DNA of 64,000 nucleotides. It comes from Flavobacterium sp. GTDB taxonomy: Bacteria; Bacteroidota; Bacteroidia; Flavobacteriales; Flavobacteriaceae. The stretch lies in the NCBI RefSeq assembly GCF_039595935.1, contig NZ_JBCNKR010000004.1, positions 495,001-559,000 of the forward strand, in the 5' to 3' direction. This document shows positions 30,035-39,198 of this stretch, one piece after another. The notes below the pieces were generated by a model. It was not told the origin of the DNA. It did not search any database and saw only the letters and a program-made list of their open reading frames with translations. The position numbers were made by a program, and so were the translations under genes. Positions within the stretch are counted from its first letter, which is position 1. The number at the start of each line of letters is the position of its first letter.

Positions 30035-30799
30035 TTAATTATTCAATTTTATAAATCCTCCATCGATTGGGTAATCACATCCCGTAATGAATCCGGCTTC
30101 TTCGCTGCATAAGTATAAAGCAAGAGCAGCGATTTCGTCTGGTTTTCCCATTCTGCCGATTGGTTGTGATTTTGAAAGTTTATCAAACATTTCTTCTTCT
30201 TTTCCAGCGTAATTTTTAGAAATAAATCCGTCCACAAAAGGCGTATGAACTCTTGCAGGAGAAATAGAATTACATCTGATATTTTCGCTTAAATAATCTC
30301 TGGCCACAGATAAAGTCATGGCCATTACAGCTCCTTTTGCTGTTGAATAAGCAAAACGATCAGAGATTCCAACCCAAGCTGCAATTGACGCCATATTTAA
30401 AATTACACCGCCATTTGAAAGTCGGAATTGTGGAATTGCGGCAAATAAACAATTGTAAACCCCTTTTACGTTTACGTCCATTACACGGTCAAAATCAGCT
30501 TCAGAAGTTGTATCAACTTTTCCAACATTCGCAATTCCGGCATTATTAATCAATATATGAATGTTTCCAATTTTTTCGAAAGTAGCTTTAACATCAACCT
30601 GACTGGAAACATTACATGCATACGAAAAAACTTTTCCGCCTGCATTTTTAATTTCATCGACAGCATCTTTTGCACTTTCGATAGATAAATCAATGATATG
30701 AACTTCTGCCCCCTGCTTTGCAAATAGTGCTGCAATGGCTCTTCCTATTCCGCTTCCTCCTCCGGTTACAACCGCTTTTTTATTTTGTAGTGAAAACAT
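30035..30799 (-). CDS. SDR-family oxidoreductase (2-keto-3-deoxy-L-fuconate/rhamnonate dehydrogenase-like)
   Basis: A 254-residue classical SDR with the cofactor motif TGGGSGIGRAIA at 12-23, LINNAGIAN at 83-91, S138, and YSTAK at 151-155. The C-terminal CDYPIDGGF is the usual end loop. It is the first gene of the operon and has the regulated promoter, with the -7 box and LacI-like site 84-101 bp upstream. In this pathway an SDR oxidises the 4-hydroxyl of 2-keto-3-deoxy-L-fuconate or -rhamnonate, giving the substrate of the FAH hydrolase encoded next. The order SDR-FAH supports the role. General SDR function is certain; the substrate is inferred. Confidence 0.82.
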   Translation of the reverse strand: MFSLQNKKAVVTGGGSGIGRAIAALFAKQGAEVHIIDLSIESAKDAVDEIKNAGGKVFSYACNVSSQVDVKATFEKIGNIHILINNAGIANVGKVDTTSEADFDRVMDVNVKGVYNCLFAAIPQFRLSNGGVILNMASIAAWVGISDRFAYSTAKGAVMAMTLSVARDYLSENIRCNSISPARVHTPFVDGFISKNYAGKEEEMFDKLSKSQPIGRMGKPDEIAALALYLCSEEAGFITGCDYPIDGGFIKLNN

Positions 30800-31207
30800 T
30801 TTTATTAGTTTTTAGATATTTTAGAAATTAGTTTAAAGGCTTAAAAGTATATTTTATTTTATAAATGTAAAAACCACAATTACAAATGTAATCGATTAAA
30901 TGAATATTTGCATTTTATTTTTAAACTAATCTCTTAAAATGATTATTTTTTAATTATTTATAACATTTTTTATTCTACCTGTAAAAAAACAAACCAACTT
31001 TAAAAGTATTATCAAAAAAATCAATGTAAAAAGCTACATTTTCTTGCTCAATTCAATCTTATTTCTAATTTTGTAATTGTAAAAATTACATTTATTATTT
31101 CTGCTCTTGAATTTGCCTTATATGATTCAATGTAGAACCGAATTAAACTTCAATAAAAGTTTGAATTGACTCAACTTTAAAAAAGATAAAACTAAAATAT
31201 CTAACTA
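30800..31207. promoter_or_regulatory. 408-bp divergent region with LacI-type site and TGTAA/TTACA palindromes
   Basis: No gene is seen. On the minus strand TACATTTG (30890-30883) fits TANNTTTG and overlaps TGTAATCGATTAAA (30887-30900). Further sites are AATGTA-aaaagc-TACATT (31023-31040) and TGTAAT-7 nt-ATTACA (31072-31090), facing the plus-strand gene at 31208. No good -33 TTG was found for either gene. The TGTAA words suggest one or more repressors for both transcripts. Confidence 0.6.
30887..30900. promoter_or_regulatory. LacI-type operator palindrome (site 2)
   Basis: TGTAATCGATTAAA matches the perfect GH28-operator palindrome at 12 of 14 bases, with the same central ATCGAT. It overlaps the minus-strand -7 box of the deoxysugar operon, so a bound repressor would block initiation. 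Confidence 0.55.
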
Positions 31208-32266
31208 ATGAATATTTCATATAAACCGTCACTTCCTGAAACAAAACAACCTATTATAATAATTGGTGCCAGCGGAATTGTAAAAGATGCACATCTACCC
31301 GCTTATAAAATGGCGGGTTTTGATGTTTTTGGAATTACCAACCGAACTATTGCAAAAGCACACGATTTAGCGAAACAATTTAACATTCCGAATGTTTTTG
31401 AAAATGTTGCCGATGCTGTGAAAAATGCGCCTTCAAATACTGTCTACGACATTACGGTTCTGCCTGAACAATATGTCGAGATTTTAGAACAGCTTCCGAA
31501 TGGTGCGGCTGTTTTGATTCAGAAACCAATGGGAAATGATTTAGCAGAAGCCAAAGAAATCGTAGAAGTCTGTGAAAGAAAAAACTTGGTCGCAGCCATC
31601 AATTTTCAGCTTCGTTTTTCGCCTTTTGTAAGTGCAGCGAGATTTTTAATTGATGAGGGAATAATTGGTGATTTGTATGATTTTGAATTTAAAGTTACTG
31701 TAAATACACCTTGGGAATTATTTCCGTTGATTAAGGAACATCCCCGATTGGAAATTCTTTTTCATAGTGTTCACTATATCGATTGCATCAGGTCGTTTTT
31801 AGGAAATCCGAAAAGTGTGATGGCAAAAACGGCTAAACATCCTCTTAAAAAATTATCCTCCAGCCGATCGACTATTATTTTGGATTATGGCGAAGATAAA
31901 CACGTTGTAATTAATACAAATCACGATCATCATTTTGGTCCAAATCACGAAGAAAGCTACATTAAATGGGAAGGGACAAAAGGTGCCATTAAAGCCAAAA
32001 TGGGTTTATTAATGAATTATCCCGACGGTCTGCCCGATGTTTTTGAATATGCTGTTGAAAATGAAAACGGTCAATACGAATGGAAAAAAATCGCTCTTGA
32101 AGGCTCTTGGTTTCCAGAAGCTTTCATCGGCACTATGTCAAATTTAATGCGCTTTAAAGAAGGCTCAGATTCGAAACTTCTGACGAGTGTACAAGATGTT
32201 TTGGACACAATGAAAGTAGTCGAAGCCTGCTATGTTAGTAATACTAATGGAGGGATTTTAATTTAA
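31208..32266 (+). CDS. Gfo/Idh/MocA-family oxidoreductase (second copy)
   Basis: A 352-residue cytoplasmic dehydrogenase with the Rossmann start IIIIGASGIVKDAHLPAYKM (about 16-35), so the usual GxGxxG reads GASGIVK, and VLIQKPMGNDLAEAKEI, where QKP replaces EKP. The catalytic half has FHSVHYIDCIRSFLGNPKS. It differs from the other family member at 20248. The gene is divergent from the deoxysugar operon and followed by the FucP-like permease 147 bp later; its stop codon touches a family E repeat. It may oxidise or isomerise the same imported sugar. Substrate unknown. Confidence 0.83.
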   Translation: MNISYKPSLPETKQPIIIIGASGIVKDAHLPAYKMAGFDVFGITNRTIAKAHDLAKQFNIPNVFENVADAVKNAPSNTVYDITVLPEQYVEILEQLPNGAAVLIQKPMGNDLAEAKEIVEVCERKNLVAAINFQLRFSPFVSAARFLIDEGIIGDLYDFEFKVTVNTPWELFPLIKEHPRLEILFHSVHYIDCIRSFLGNPKSVMAKTAKHPLKKLSSSRSTIILDYGEDKHVVINTNHDHHFGPNHEESYIKWEGTKGAIKAKMGLLMNYPDGLPDVFEYAVENENGQYEWKKIALEGSWFPEAFIGTMSNLMRFKEGSDSKLLTSVQDVLDTMKVVEACYVSNTNGGILI

Positions 32267-32380
32267 GATGCTGAGGCGCTAAGGTTCTAAGATACTAAGG
32301 TTTTATACTTTGAAGATAATCAAGTGTTACCTCTAGAAAAAACTTAGAACCTTAGAATCTAAGCATCTTAGAACCTTTAA
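32264..32380. repeat. Family E palindrome, copy 2, starting at a stop codon
   Basis: The left arm begins in the TAA of the upstream gene and carries GATGCTGAGGCGCTAAGGTTC; the right arm (about 32342-32380) is its imperfect complement. It is in the 147-bp gap before the permease gene. Confidence 0.82.
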
Positions 32381-32413
32381 AAAAAACTATCAACCTAATA
32401 AAAAAAATAACCA

Positions 32414-33715
32414 ATGCAAGTAACATCCCAAACCGGCGACCAGCATGAGGTATCATTAGATACTGGAAAAAGCACCAATTATACCATGCCATTTATTTTA
32501 ATTACCAGTTTGTTTTTCCTTTGGGGAATGGCACACAATCTGGATTCTATTTTAATTCCGCATTTAAAAAAGGCGTGTGAATTAAACAACCGCCAATCGA
32601 CATTGATCGATACTTCTGTATTTTTTGCTTATTTTATAATGGCAATTCCAGCCGGAATGCTTATTAAGCGATTTGGTTACAAAAACAGTATCATTACCGG
32701 ATTATTGGTTTTTGCAGCGGGGGCATTTCTTTTTGTACCGGCAGCAAATTCCAAAACATACGAATTATTTCTGTTTTCTTTATTTATAATTGGCTGTGGT
32801 TTAACAATTCTGGAAACCAGTGCAAATCCATATGCAGCGATTTTAGGTACGCCTGAATTGTCTACAAAAAGATTGAATTTAGCTGCTTCTTTTAATGGTT
32901 TGGCTACTATGGTTGCTCCCATTGTAGGATCGTTGTTTATTCTTTCCGGTACAAATCATACACCGGAGCAATTAGCAGCAATGCCCGAAGCTGAAAAAAC
33001 TGCTTACTTAATGGGTGAAGCAGCTTCTGTAAAAGTACCTTATATCGTTTTAGGTTCTGTTTTGGTTTTGGTGGCAATACTTTTCTATTTTATGCATCTG
33101 CCTTCGATGAAACCAAAACATACTGAAGCTGAAATAAAACCCGGATTCTTTTCTGTTTTAAAATTTCGTCATTTAAGCTGGGCTGTTGTGGCGCAATTCT
33201 TTTACGTAGGTGCGCAGGTTTGCATTACGAGTTTCTTTATCAGAATTGCACAGCAAGGCGCAGGTTTAGATGAAAAAACGGCTGCATATTATCTTGGTGT
33301 TTATGGTTTCTTATTTATGGCGGGACGTTTTATTGGTACTTTCTTTCTTAAATATGTAAAAGATTATGTACTGCTTTCTATCTATTGCATTGCTAGTATT
33401 TTACTTTGTCTAGTAGCTATTTACGGAACCGGAATTGTGGTTATTTATGCTCTTGGAGGAATTGGATTTTTTATGTCGATTATGTTTCCAACTATTTTCT
33501 CATTGGGAATAAACGGCTTAAAATCGAACACTGAAACGGGTTCTTCATGGCTGGTAATGTCAATCGTAGGTGGTGCAATTCTTCCATACGGAATGGGAAC
33601 TTTAATTGATATGAAACATGATGATATTCAGTCGGGATATATTATTCCGTTAGTTTGTTTTGTGATTATTCTTTCTTTTGGAATGTATGGACACAGGAGA
33701 ATTGTTAATGGTTAA
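32414..33715 (+). CDS. FucP-like MFS sugar:H+ symporter
   Basis: A 433-residue, 12-helix inner-membrane protein of the fucose:H+ symporter (FHS) group. Signature segments are LFFLWGMAHNLDSILIPHLK (helix 1), CGLTILETSANPYAAILGTP and PTIFSLGINGLKSNTETGSS. FHS members carry L-fucose, glucose/galactose or N-acetylglucosamine, so fucose is favoured by context only. It follows the Gfo/Idh/MocA gene on the same strand and probably supplies the monosaccharide for the operon on the other side. The last codons and stop lie in a GTTAATG tandem repeat. A bidirectional terminator follows at 33773-33802. Confidence 0.87.
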   Translation: MQVTSQTGDQHEVSLDTGKSTNYTMPFILITSLFFLWGMAHNLDSILIPHLKKACELNNRQSTLIDTSVFFAYFIMAIPAGMLIKRFGYKNSIITGLLVFAAGAFLFVPAANSKTYELFLFSLFIIGCGLTILETSANPYAAILGTPELSTKRLNLAASFNGLATMVAPIVGSLFILSGTNHTPEQLAAMPEAEKTAYLMGEAASVKVPYIVLGSVLVLVAILFYFMHLPSMKPKHTEAEIKPGFFSVLKFRHLSWAVVAQFFYVGAQVCITSFFIRIAQQGAGLDEKTAAYYLGVYGFLFMAGRFIGTFFLKYVKDYVLLSIYCIASILLCLVAIYGTGIVVIYALGGIGFFMSIMFPTIFSLGINGLKSNTETGSSWLVMSIVGGAILPYGMGTLIDMKHDDIQSGYIIPLVCFVIILSFGMYGHRRIVNG

Positions 33716-33770
33716 TGGTTAATGGTTGATTTCAGTTATAACTCATAACTTATAACTTATAACTCATAAC
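33705..33770. repeat. Tandem word repeats at the permease 3' end
   Basis: GGTTAAT units (33707-33727) are followed by imperfect repeats of ATAACTCATAACTTATAAC (33739-33770). The permease stop codon lies within the first array. Confidence 0.8.
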
Positions 33771-33772
33771 TA

Positions 33773-33802
33773 AAAAAACGCCTCAGAAATGAGGCGTTTT
33801 TT
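33773..33802. terminator. Bidirectional intrinsic terminator
   Basis: Perfect 13-nt arms AAAAAACGCCTCA (33773-33785) and complement (33790-33802) around a GAAA loop, with A and T runs on both sides, between convergent genes. Confidence 0.9.
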
Positions 33803-33818
33803 AGTCATGTTTAGTTAA

Positions 33819-34292
33819 TTAATGGTGATCATCGTGGCCATGACCATTTCCTTTTTTAGAGTTATTTTTGTGTTTGTCATCGTGCTTATCATGTCCTTTA
33901 GGTTTGTTTTTTACCGGTTTTTCTCCTCTGTTTTTTTGAGGTTTTCCGTGATATCCTTTAGGATAATTAGCTCTGTGTTTTGTATGATACGTATAGGGAG
34001 CGTCTCCTCTATAATCGGTTAAAACCACTTTATAACCTCCATATAAATCATAATTTCTATATCTCGAAGGAAGTCTTTTTTCGCGAATCCATTTTCCGCT
34101 GTTGTCATAAATAAACACGCTTTGGTTTACATCATAATATACATCGATATCTGGCAGGTAATAATATCTGCTGTCATCATAACCCTGTGGTCCCCAGCTT
34201 GGAGGTGTTCCAATATTTACATTGATTGACACTTGCGCTTTGGCAAAAAATACACTCATGAAGAGTACTGAGGCGAATATTAATTTTTTCAT
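33819..34292 (-). CDS. Secreted small protein with His/Lys-rich tail, unknown function
   Basis: A 157-residue protein with a signal peptide (MKKLIFASVLFMSVFFAKAQ, cleavage about 20). The middle is Tyr-rich (YYYLPDIDVYYDVNQSVFIY, IREKRLPSRYRNYDLYGGYK). The C-terminal ~45 residues are low-complexity, rich in His, Lys, Asp and Gly, ending in GHGHDDHH. Such tails often bind metal ions, but this is not shown here. I know similar secreted flavobacterial proteins without a function. It is a single gene, with terminator hairpins both 3' (33773-33802) and upstream (34431-34456). Confidence 0.75.
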   Translation of the reverse strand: MKKLIFASVLFMSVFFAKAQVSINVNIGTPPSWGPQGYDDSRYYYLPDIDVYYDVNQSVFIYDNSGKWIREKRLPSRYRNYDLYGGYKVVLTDYRGDAPYTYHTKHRANYPKGYHGKPQKNRGEKPVKNKPKGHDKHDDKHKNNSKKGNGHGHDDHH

Positions 34293-34598
34293 GTCTTTAA
34301 GATTTAAATATTAATTTTAGTAGATATAAATCTAAATTAATGCCAAAATCTTTATTTATGGAATTCATTATACGAAAACATAGAAAAAATCGACGAAAAG
34401 CACTTTTTAAACGACATACATCTTAAATAAAAAACGCCCCATTTCTGAGGCGTTTTCGTCATGTTTACATTTAATTATAAGGCGTGTACTAATATTTTTA
34501 ACCAATCAAAAATATACTCTTTTTTTTTACAATGAATCATCTTTTAGACCAAAGTCATGTTTCAGACGACCAGCGTAAATTATTGAACGTAAAACATT
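34293..34598. other. 306-bp gap containing the RND operon terminator
   Basis: Apart from the hairpin at 34431-34456, which ends the minus-strand efflux operon, I see AT-rich sequence and nothing that looks like a gene or strong promoter. Confidence 0.6.
34431..34456 (-). terminator. Terminator of the RND efflux operon
   Basis: AAAACGCCCC (34431-34440) and GAGGCGTTTT (34447-34456) pair with one mismatch; it resembles the hairpins at 33773 and 48312. It is about 140 bp after the stop of the channel gene. Confidence 0.75.
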
Positions 34599-36005
34599 TT
34601 ATTTCCAGCCTCCGCCTAAAGCTCGGTATAAATTAACAACAGCTTGTAATTTTTGCAGATTATCGTTAATGCCGCTTAATTGTGCTGCTAAAAGGTTTTG
34701 TTCAGAAGTTAATACGTCTGTATAATTTGTTGCCGAACTATATTCTAAAAGCTGCTGTGTAAAATCGACTGCTTTTTCAAGCGCTTCAATTTGTTTTTGT
34801 CTTGAATCTTCTTTTTCAACAGCCATTTGGTACGAATACAAAGCATTAGAAACTTCCTGACCCGCTGTTAAAAGGCTCTGCTGAAAGTTATTATAAGCCT
34901 GCAATTGCTGTGACTGCGCTGTTGTTAATCGTAATTTGTTTCTTCCTTGATTAAAAATTGGCTGCGTTAATCCTCCAATAATTGAATAAAAAATAGAATT
35001 ACTGAAAAAATCTTTCAATTCTAAATTCGAAAAACCGCCGCTTGCCGTAAGGGTTAAACTTGGATAAAAATACGTTTTAGCCAAATTAGTAGATTCAAAT
35101 GCAACTCTGAAATTAAATTCAGCCTGGCGAACATCCGGACGATTTTCTAATAACTGCGAAGGTACTCCAATGGCTATATTTTCAGGAATAACCTGCGTTC
35201 CTAATTCGCCTCTGTCAATTGGTCCGGGACCTTGTCCTAATAAAATATTCAAAGCATTTTCTGTTTCGCGAATGCTTTGTTTTAAATCCGGAATCAAAAC
35301 TTCTGCCGCATGCTGATTGGCTTCACTTTGTACAACCGCTGCACCTGTTACAATTGCGCCTTCTTTTAAAGCCTTAATTGTTTCAACATTTTTAATACGG
35401 CTTTCCAAGGTTTTTTGAGTGATTTGTAACGATTTATCATAAGCCAGCAATGCAAAATAATTATTGGCAATATCCGAAATCAATTGTGTTTGAATAGCTT
35501 GTTTAGCAGCATCAGTTGCCAAATATGAAGCTAAAGCTGCTCTTTTAGAACTGCTGAGTTTTCCCCAGATATCTGCTTCCCACGAAGTACTTAAACCTAA
35601 TTTATAAGTAGTCGTTAAGGTATTGATGTTGATTCCCGCAGGAAAGTTAAGTCCAGCTTCTGATTGTTTCGTATGTGTTGCACTGGCATCCAGCTGTAAA
35701 GTTGGGTAATACGCTAATTTACTTTGGCGAAGTGAAGCTTGCGCTTGTATAATATTTTCAATGGCATTTTTCAAATTAAGATTATTTTGTAATCCTTTCT
35801 GAATTAATGCATTTAGCTTTTCATCTTTAAAAACACTCTGCCAGGGCATATCAGCAATCGTAGTCGTATCGGCAGAAGCCTGATCGCGATACAGCTGATC
35901 TGTTTTTAAGGTTGTGGGACGTTCGTATTTTTTGGTAACGGAGCACGCACTCAAAAGTACGGCCGTCATTACCAGTAAAATATATTTATTTGAACTATTA
36001 GTCAT
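34599..36005 (-). CDS. Outer-membrane efflux lipoprotein (TolC/OprM family)
   Basis: A 468-residue outer-membrane channel. It has a lipobox (VLLSACSVTKKYERPT, Cys21) and two OEP domains with long alpha-helical repeats (about 60-260 and 275-465); GVPSQLLENRPDVRQAEFNF is a very conserved family motif. It traps with the RND pump and adaptor encoded upstream, 19 bp and 6 bp apart, to form a tripartite pump. Transcription would run adaptor, pump, channel on the minus strand. Family certain; drug or metabolite substrate unknown. Confidence 0.93.
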   Translation of the reverse strand: MTNSSNKYILLVMTAVLLSACSVTKKYERPTTLKTDQLYRDQASADTTTIADMPWQSVFKDEKLNALIQKGLQNNLNLKNAIENIIQAQASLRQSKLAYYPTLQLDASATHTKQSEAGLNFPAGININTLTTTYKLGLSTSWEADIWGKLSSSKRAALASYLATDAAKQAIQTQLISDIANNYFALLAYDKSLQITQKTLESRIKNVETIKALKEGAIVTGAAVVQSEANQHAAEVLIPDLKQSIRETENALNILLGQGPGPIDRGELGTQVIPENIAIGVPSQLLENRPDVRQAEFNFRVAFESTNLAKTYFYPSLTLTASGGFSNLELKDFFSNSIFYSIIGGLTQPIFNQGRNKLRLTTAQSQQLQAYNNFQQSLLTAGQEVSNALYSYQMAVEKEDSRQKQIEALEKAVDFTQQLLEYSSATNYTDVLTSEQNLLAAQLSGINDNLQKLQAVVNLYRALGGGWK

Positions 36006-36024
36006 CTCTGTCTTAAATTAAAAT

Positions 36025-39000
36025 TTACTCTTTGTGAGCTTCTATTAACTGAATTTCATCATCATCGTCTTCGTCATCATAACCATCTTTTGCCGGACCG
36101 CTGATTTTTTCCTGTAAATTCTGGAAGATGATAAACAGAATCGGAATTACAAATACTCCTAAAATAGTTCCGATTAACATACCTCCTACAGCTCCTGTAC
36201 CAATCGATTTGTTACCAACTGCACCGGCTCCAGACGCGAACATCAGCGGAACCAATCCCAGAATAAAAGCAAACGAAGTCATCAAAATTGGTCGTAAACG
36301 TGCTACTGCTCCTTCAATTGCAGCTTGTACAACCGGCAGCCCTTTTCGTCTTCTGTCCAAAGCAAATTCGACAATCAAAATACCGTTCTTCGCCAAAAGT
36401 CCGATAAGCATAATTAGAGAAATCTGCAGATAAATATTACTGTTCAGTTTGAAAATAATCGAGAATAAATACGCTCCGGCTAATCCAAACGGAATTGATA
36501 ATAATACTGCGAATGGCAAAATATAACTTTCGTACTGCGCACTTAACAAGAAATAAACGAATACCAAACACAAGATAAAAATGAAAATTGTCTCACTTCC
36601 CGATGCTAATTCCTCACGTGTTAAACCTGAAAATTCATAGCCATAACCAGCAGGTAGATTTTCTGCCGCCACTTCCTGAATCGCTTTAATAGCATCTCCT
36701 GAACTATAACCCGGTTTTGGTGCTCCTGTAATCGAAATTGACGTAAATAAGTTAAATCTCGAAATAGATTCTGGTCCAAAAACTCTTGTCATTTTTACAA
36801 ACTCTGTAATCGGTGCCATATTTCCTGCGCTATTACGAACGAAAATTTTGTTCAATCCTTCAGTATTTGCTCTAAACTCCGGAGAAGCCTGAACCATAAC
36901 ACGATATTGTTTTCCAAATTTGTTGAAATTTGATGCGTACAATCCGCCGTAATATCCCTGCATCGTTGATAAAATCGTATTTACAGAAACTCCTGCATCT
37001 TTCGCTTTCGCTAAATTAATATCCATCATATACTGAGGGAATCCGGGATTAAACGGCGTTGTCGCGTATTGAATTTCCGGACGTTCTGCCAGTTTTGCAA
37101 GGAATTCATTATTTACTTTATAGAATTCAGCAGTTGTATGTCCACCTTTATCCTGCAATTGGAATTCGAATCCACCACTTTGCCCAAATCCCTGAATGGT
37201 TGGAGGTGAAATAAAGAAAATACTTGCTTCGCGAATGCCGCTAGTTTTAGCAAAAAGCTGGCCTATTACATCATCAACACTTAAATCACGTTCATCCCAA
37301 GGTTTTAATTTTACAATAACCATACTATATGCACTTCCCGCACCTGCTGTAAAGTTTTGTCCAACGATACGAAGTGTATTTTTAACTCCCGGAATGGTTT
37401 TCGCAATACTGTCTACTCGTTTTGCAATTATATCAGAACGCTCCATAGAAGCTGATGGCGGTAAACTTATATTGGCAAAAACAGTTCCCTGATCTTCCGC
37501 AGGTACGAAAGCTGAAGGCGTTGTTTTCATCATATAAACTAAAGCTGTTCCAGCAATTATGATTGAAGCTAAAGCAATCCATTTTTTTACAGAAAGAAAC
37601 TTAACCGAACGTTTGTACCTTTCAGTTACATTATCAAATGCAACGTTAAATGATGTGTAAAAACGCTGTAAATAACTTTTATGTTTATGATCGTCTGCAT
37701 GTGGTTTCAATAAAAGGGCACATAAAGCCGGACTCAATGTCAAGGCGTTTACTGCCGAAAGAATAATCGCAACAGCGAGTGTAATTCCAAATTGCTTGTA
37801 GAAAACCCCAGTCGAACCGTTAATAAATGTTACTGGAATAAATACCGCGGCCATTACCAAAGTAATCGAAATAATCGCTCCCGAAATTTCATCCATGGCA
37901 TGAATTGTGGCTTTCTTGGCCGATTTATATCCGTGATCGAGTTTAGCGTGAACGGCCTCAACAACTACAATCGCATCATCGACCACAATACCAATGGCGA
38001 GTACCATTGCAAAAAGCGTCAATAAGTTAATCGTAAACCCAAATAAACTCAGAAAGAAAAATGTTCCCACAATCGCAACCGGAACCGCAATAGCCGGAAT
38101 TAAAGTAGATCTAAAATCCTGAAGAAAAATAAATACTACGATGAAAACTAAGATAAAAGCTTCGATCAAAGTATGAATTACTTTTTCAATTGAGGCATCT
38201 AAGTTTTCGTTAACGTCAACCAGAATCGTATATTTTACTCCTTTTGGAAAACTTTTTGCAGCTTCTTCAACCAGTTTTTTAGAATTGATAATTACATCAC
38301 GTGCATTTGATCCCGGAGTCTGGCTAATAGCCATAGCTGCAGATTCTACACCGTTTGTTTTAATGGTTGAAGCATAACTTAAAGATCCTAACTCAACTTT
38401 AGCCACATCTTTAAGGCGGAGCATCTGCCCGTTTCCAACTGATTTTATAACAATATTTTCAAATTCCTGAGCGCTTGTTAAACGTCCTTTATATTTAATT
38501 ACATATTGAAATGCCTGATTTCCGTTTTCACCAAATTTACCCGGCGCTGCTTCGATATTCTGCTCTGCCAAAGCAGCCGAAATATCACTCGGAATCAGTT
38601 TGTATTGCTGCATAACGTCCGGTTTCAGCCAGATTCTCATCGAATAATCTTTGGCACCAAAAACGGTTACATCTCCTACCCCAACTACACGCTGAATTTG
38701 CGGTACAAGGTTAATCTTCGCATAATTTTGAAGAAATGTCTGATCGTAGGCTTTATCTTCACTATATAAAGAGAAAATCAATAAGTTACTACTTTGGCTT
38801 TTCGTAACTGTAACCCCGGCCTGAGTTACCTCTACCGGTAGTAAACTTGTTGCTCTCGAAACCCTGTTCTGAACGTTTACGGCTGCTAAATCAGGATTTG
38901 TCCCTACTTTAAAGAAAATTTTGATTGAAGCATTTCCGTCATTGGTTGCTGTAGAAGTCATGTAAGTCATGTTTTCTACACCGTTGATTTGTTCTTCAAG

Positions 39001-39192
39001 CGGAATTACGATACTTTTAAGTACCACATCCGCATTGGCTCCCGTATAACTTGCCGAAACGTTTACCGTTGGCGGCGCAATATCCGGATATTGAGAAATC
39101 GGTAACTCAATTAGGCCTAAAACACCTAAAATAACGATAATAACAGATATTACCGTTGAGAGTACAGGTCTTTGTATAAATTTTTTAAACAT
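36025..39192 (-). CDS. RND efflux transporter, HAE1 (AcrB-like)
   Basis: A 1055-residue inner-membrane pump with 12 helices and two large periplasmic loops. The N terminus MFKKFIQRPVLSTVISVIIV, the helix-4 proton-relay stretch IGIVVDDAIVVVEAVHAKLD (two adjacent Asp), and SAQYESYILPFAVLLSIPFG are characteristic of hydrophobe/amphiphile efflux (HAE1). The C terminus is acidic (DDEDDDDEIQ). Proton-driven export of amphiphilic drugs or dyes is the known family role. It is between adaptor (6 bp) and channel (19 bp). The operon is divergent from the LytS/LytTR pair with a TetR-like operator in the gap. Confidence 0.95.
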   Translation of the reverse strand: MFKKFIQRPVLSTVISVIIVILGVLGLIELPISQYPDIAPPTVNVSASYTGANADVVLKSIVIPLEEQINGVENMTYMTSTATNDGNASIKIFFKVGTNPDLAAVNVQNRVSRATSLLPVEVTQAGVTVTKSQSSNLLIFSLYSEDKAYDQTFLQNYAKINLVPQIQRVVGVGDVTVFGAKDYSMRIWLKPDVMQQYKLIPSDISAALAEQNIEAAPGKFGENGNQAFQYVIKYKGRLTSAQEFENIVIKSVGNGQMLRLKDVAKVELGSLSYASTIKTNGVESAAMAISQTPGSNARDVIINSKKLVEEAAKSFPKGVKYTILVDVNENLDASIEKVIHTLIEAFILVFIVVFIFLQDFRSTLIPAIAVPVAIVGTFFFLSLFGFTINLLTLFAMVLAIGIVVDDAIVVVEAVHAKLDHGYKSAKKATIHAMDEISGAIISITLVMAAVFIPVTFINGSTGVFYKQFGITLAVAIILSAVNALTLSPALCALLLKPHADDHKHKSYLQRFYTSFNVAFDNVTERYKRSVKFLSVKKWIALASIIIAGTALVYMMKTTPSAFVPAEDQGTVFANISLPPSASMERSDIIAKRVDSIAKTIPGVKNTLRIVGQNFTAGAGSAYSMVIVKLKPWDERDLSVDDVIGQLFAKTSGIREASIFFISPPTIQGFGQSGGFEFQLQDKGGHTTAEFYKVNNEFLAKLAERPEIQYATTPFNPGFPQYMMDINLAKAKDAGVSVNTILSTMQGYYGGLYASNFNKFGKQYRVMVQASPEFRANTEGLNKIFVRNSAGNMAPITEFVKMTRVFGPESISRFNLFTSISITGAPKPGYSSGDAIKAIQEVAAENLPAGYGYEFSGLTREELASGSETIFIFILCLVFVYFLLSAQYESYILPFAVLLSIPFGLAGAYLFSIIFKLNSNIYLQISLIMLIGLLAKNGILIVEFALDRRRKGLPVVQAAIEGAVARLRPILMTSFAFILGLVPLMFASGAGAVGNKSIGTGAVGGMLIGTILGVFVIPILFIIFQNLQEKISGPAKDGYDDEDDDDEIQLIEAHKE

Positions 39193-39198
39193 TGGCTT

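Noticed and set aside
32414..33715. Firm naming of the permease as fucP
   Set aside because: FHS proteins also carry galactose, glucose or N-acetylglucosamine; only context supports fucose.
34529..34633. Short plus-strand frame starting MNHLLDQSHVSDDQ
   Set aside because: About 34 codons, partly antisense to the channel gene end, and no sign of conservation.
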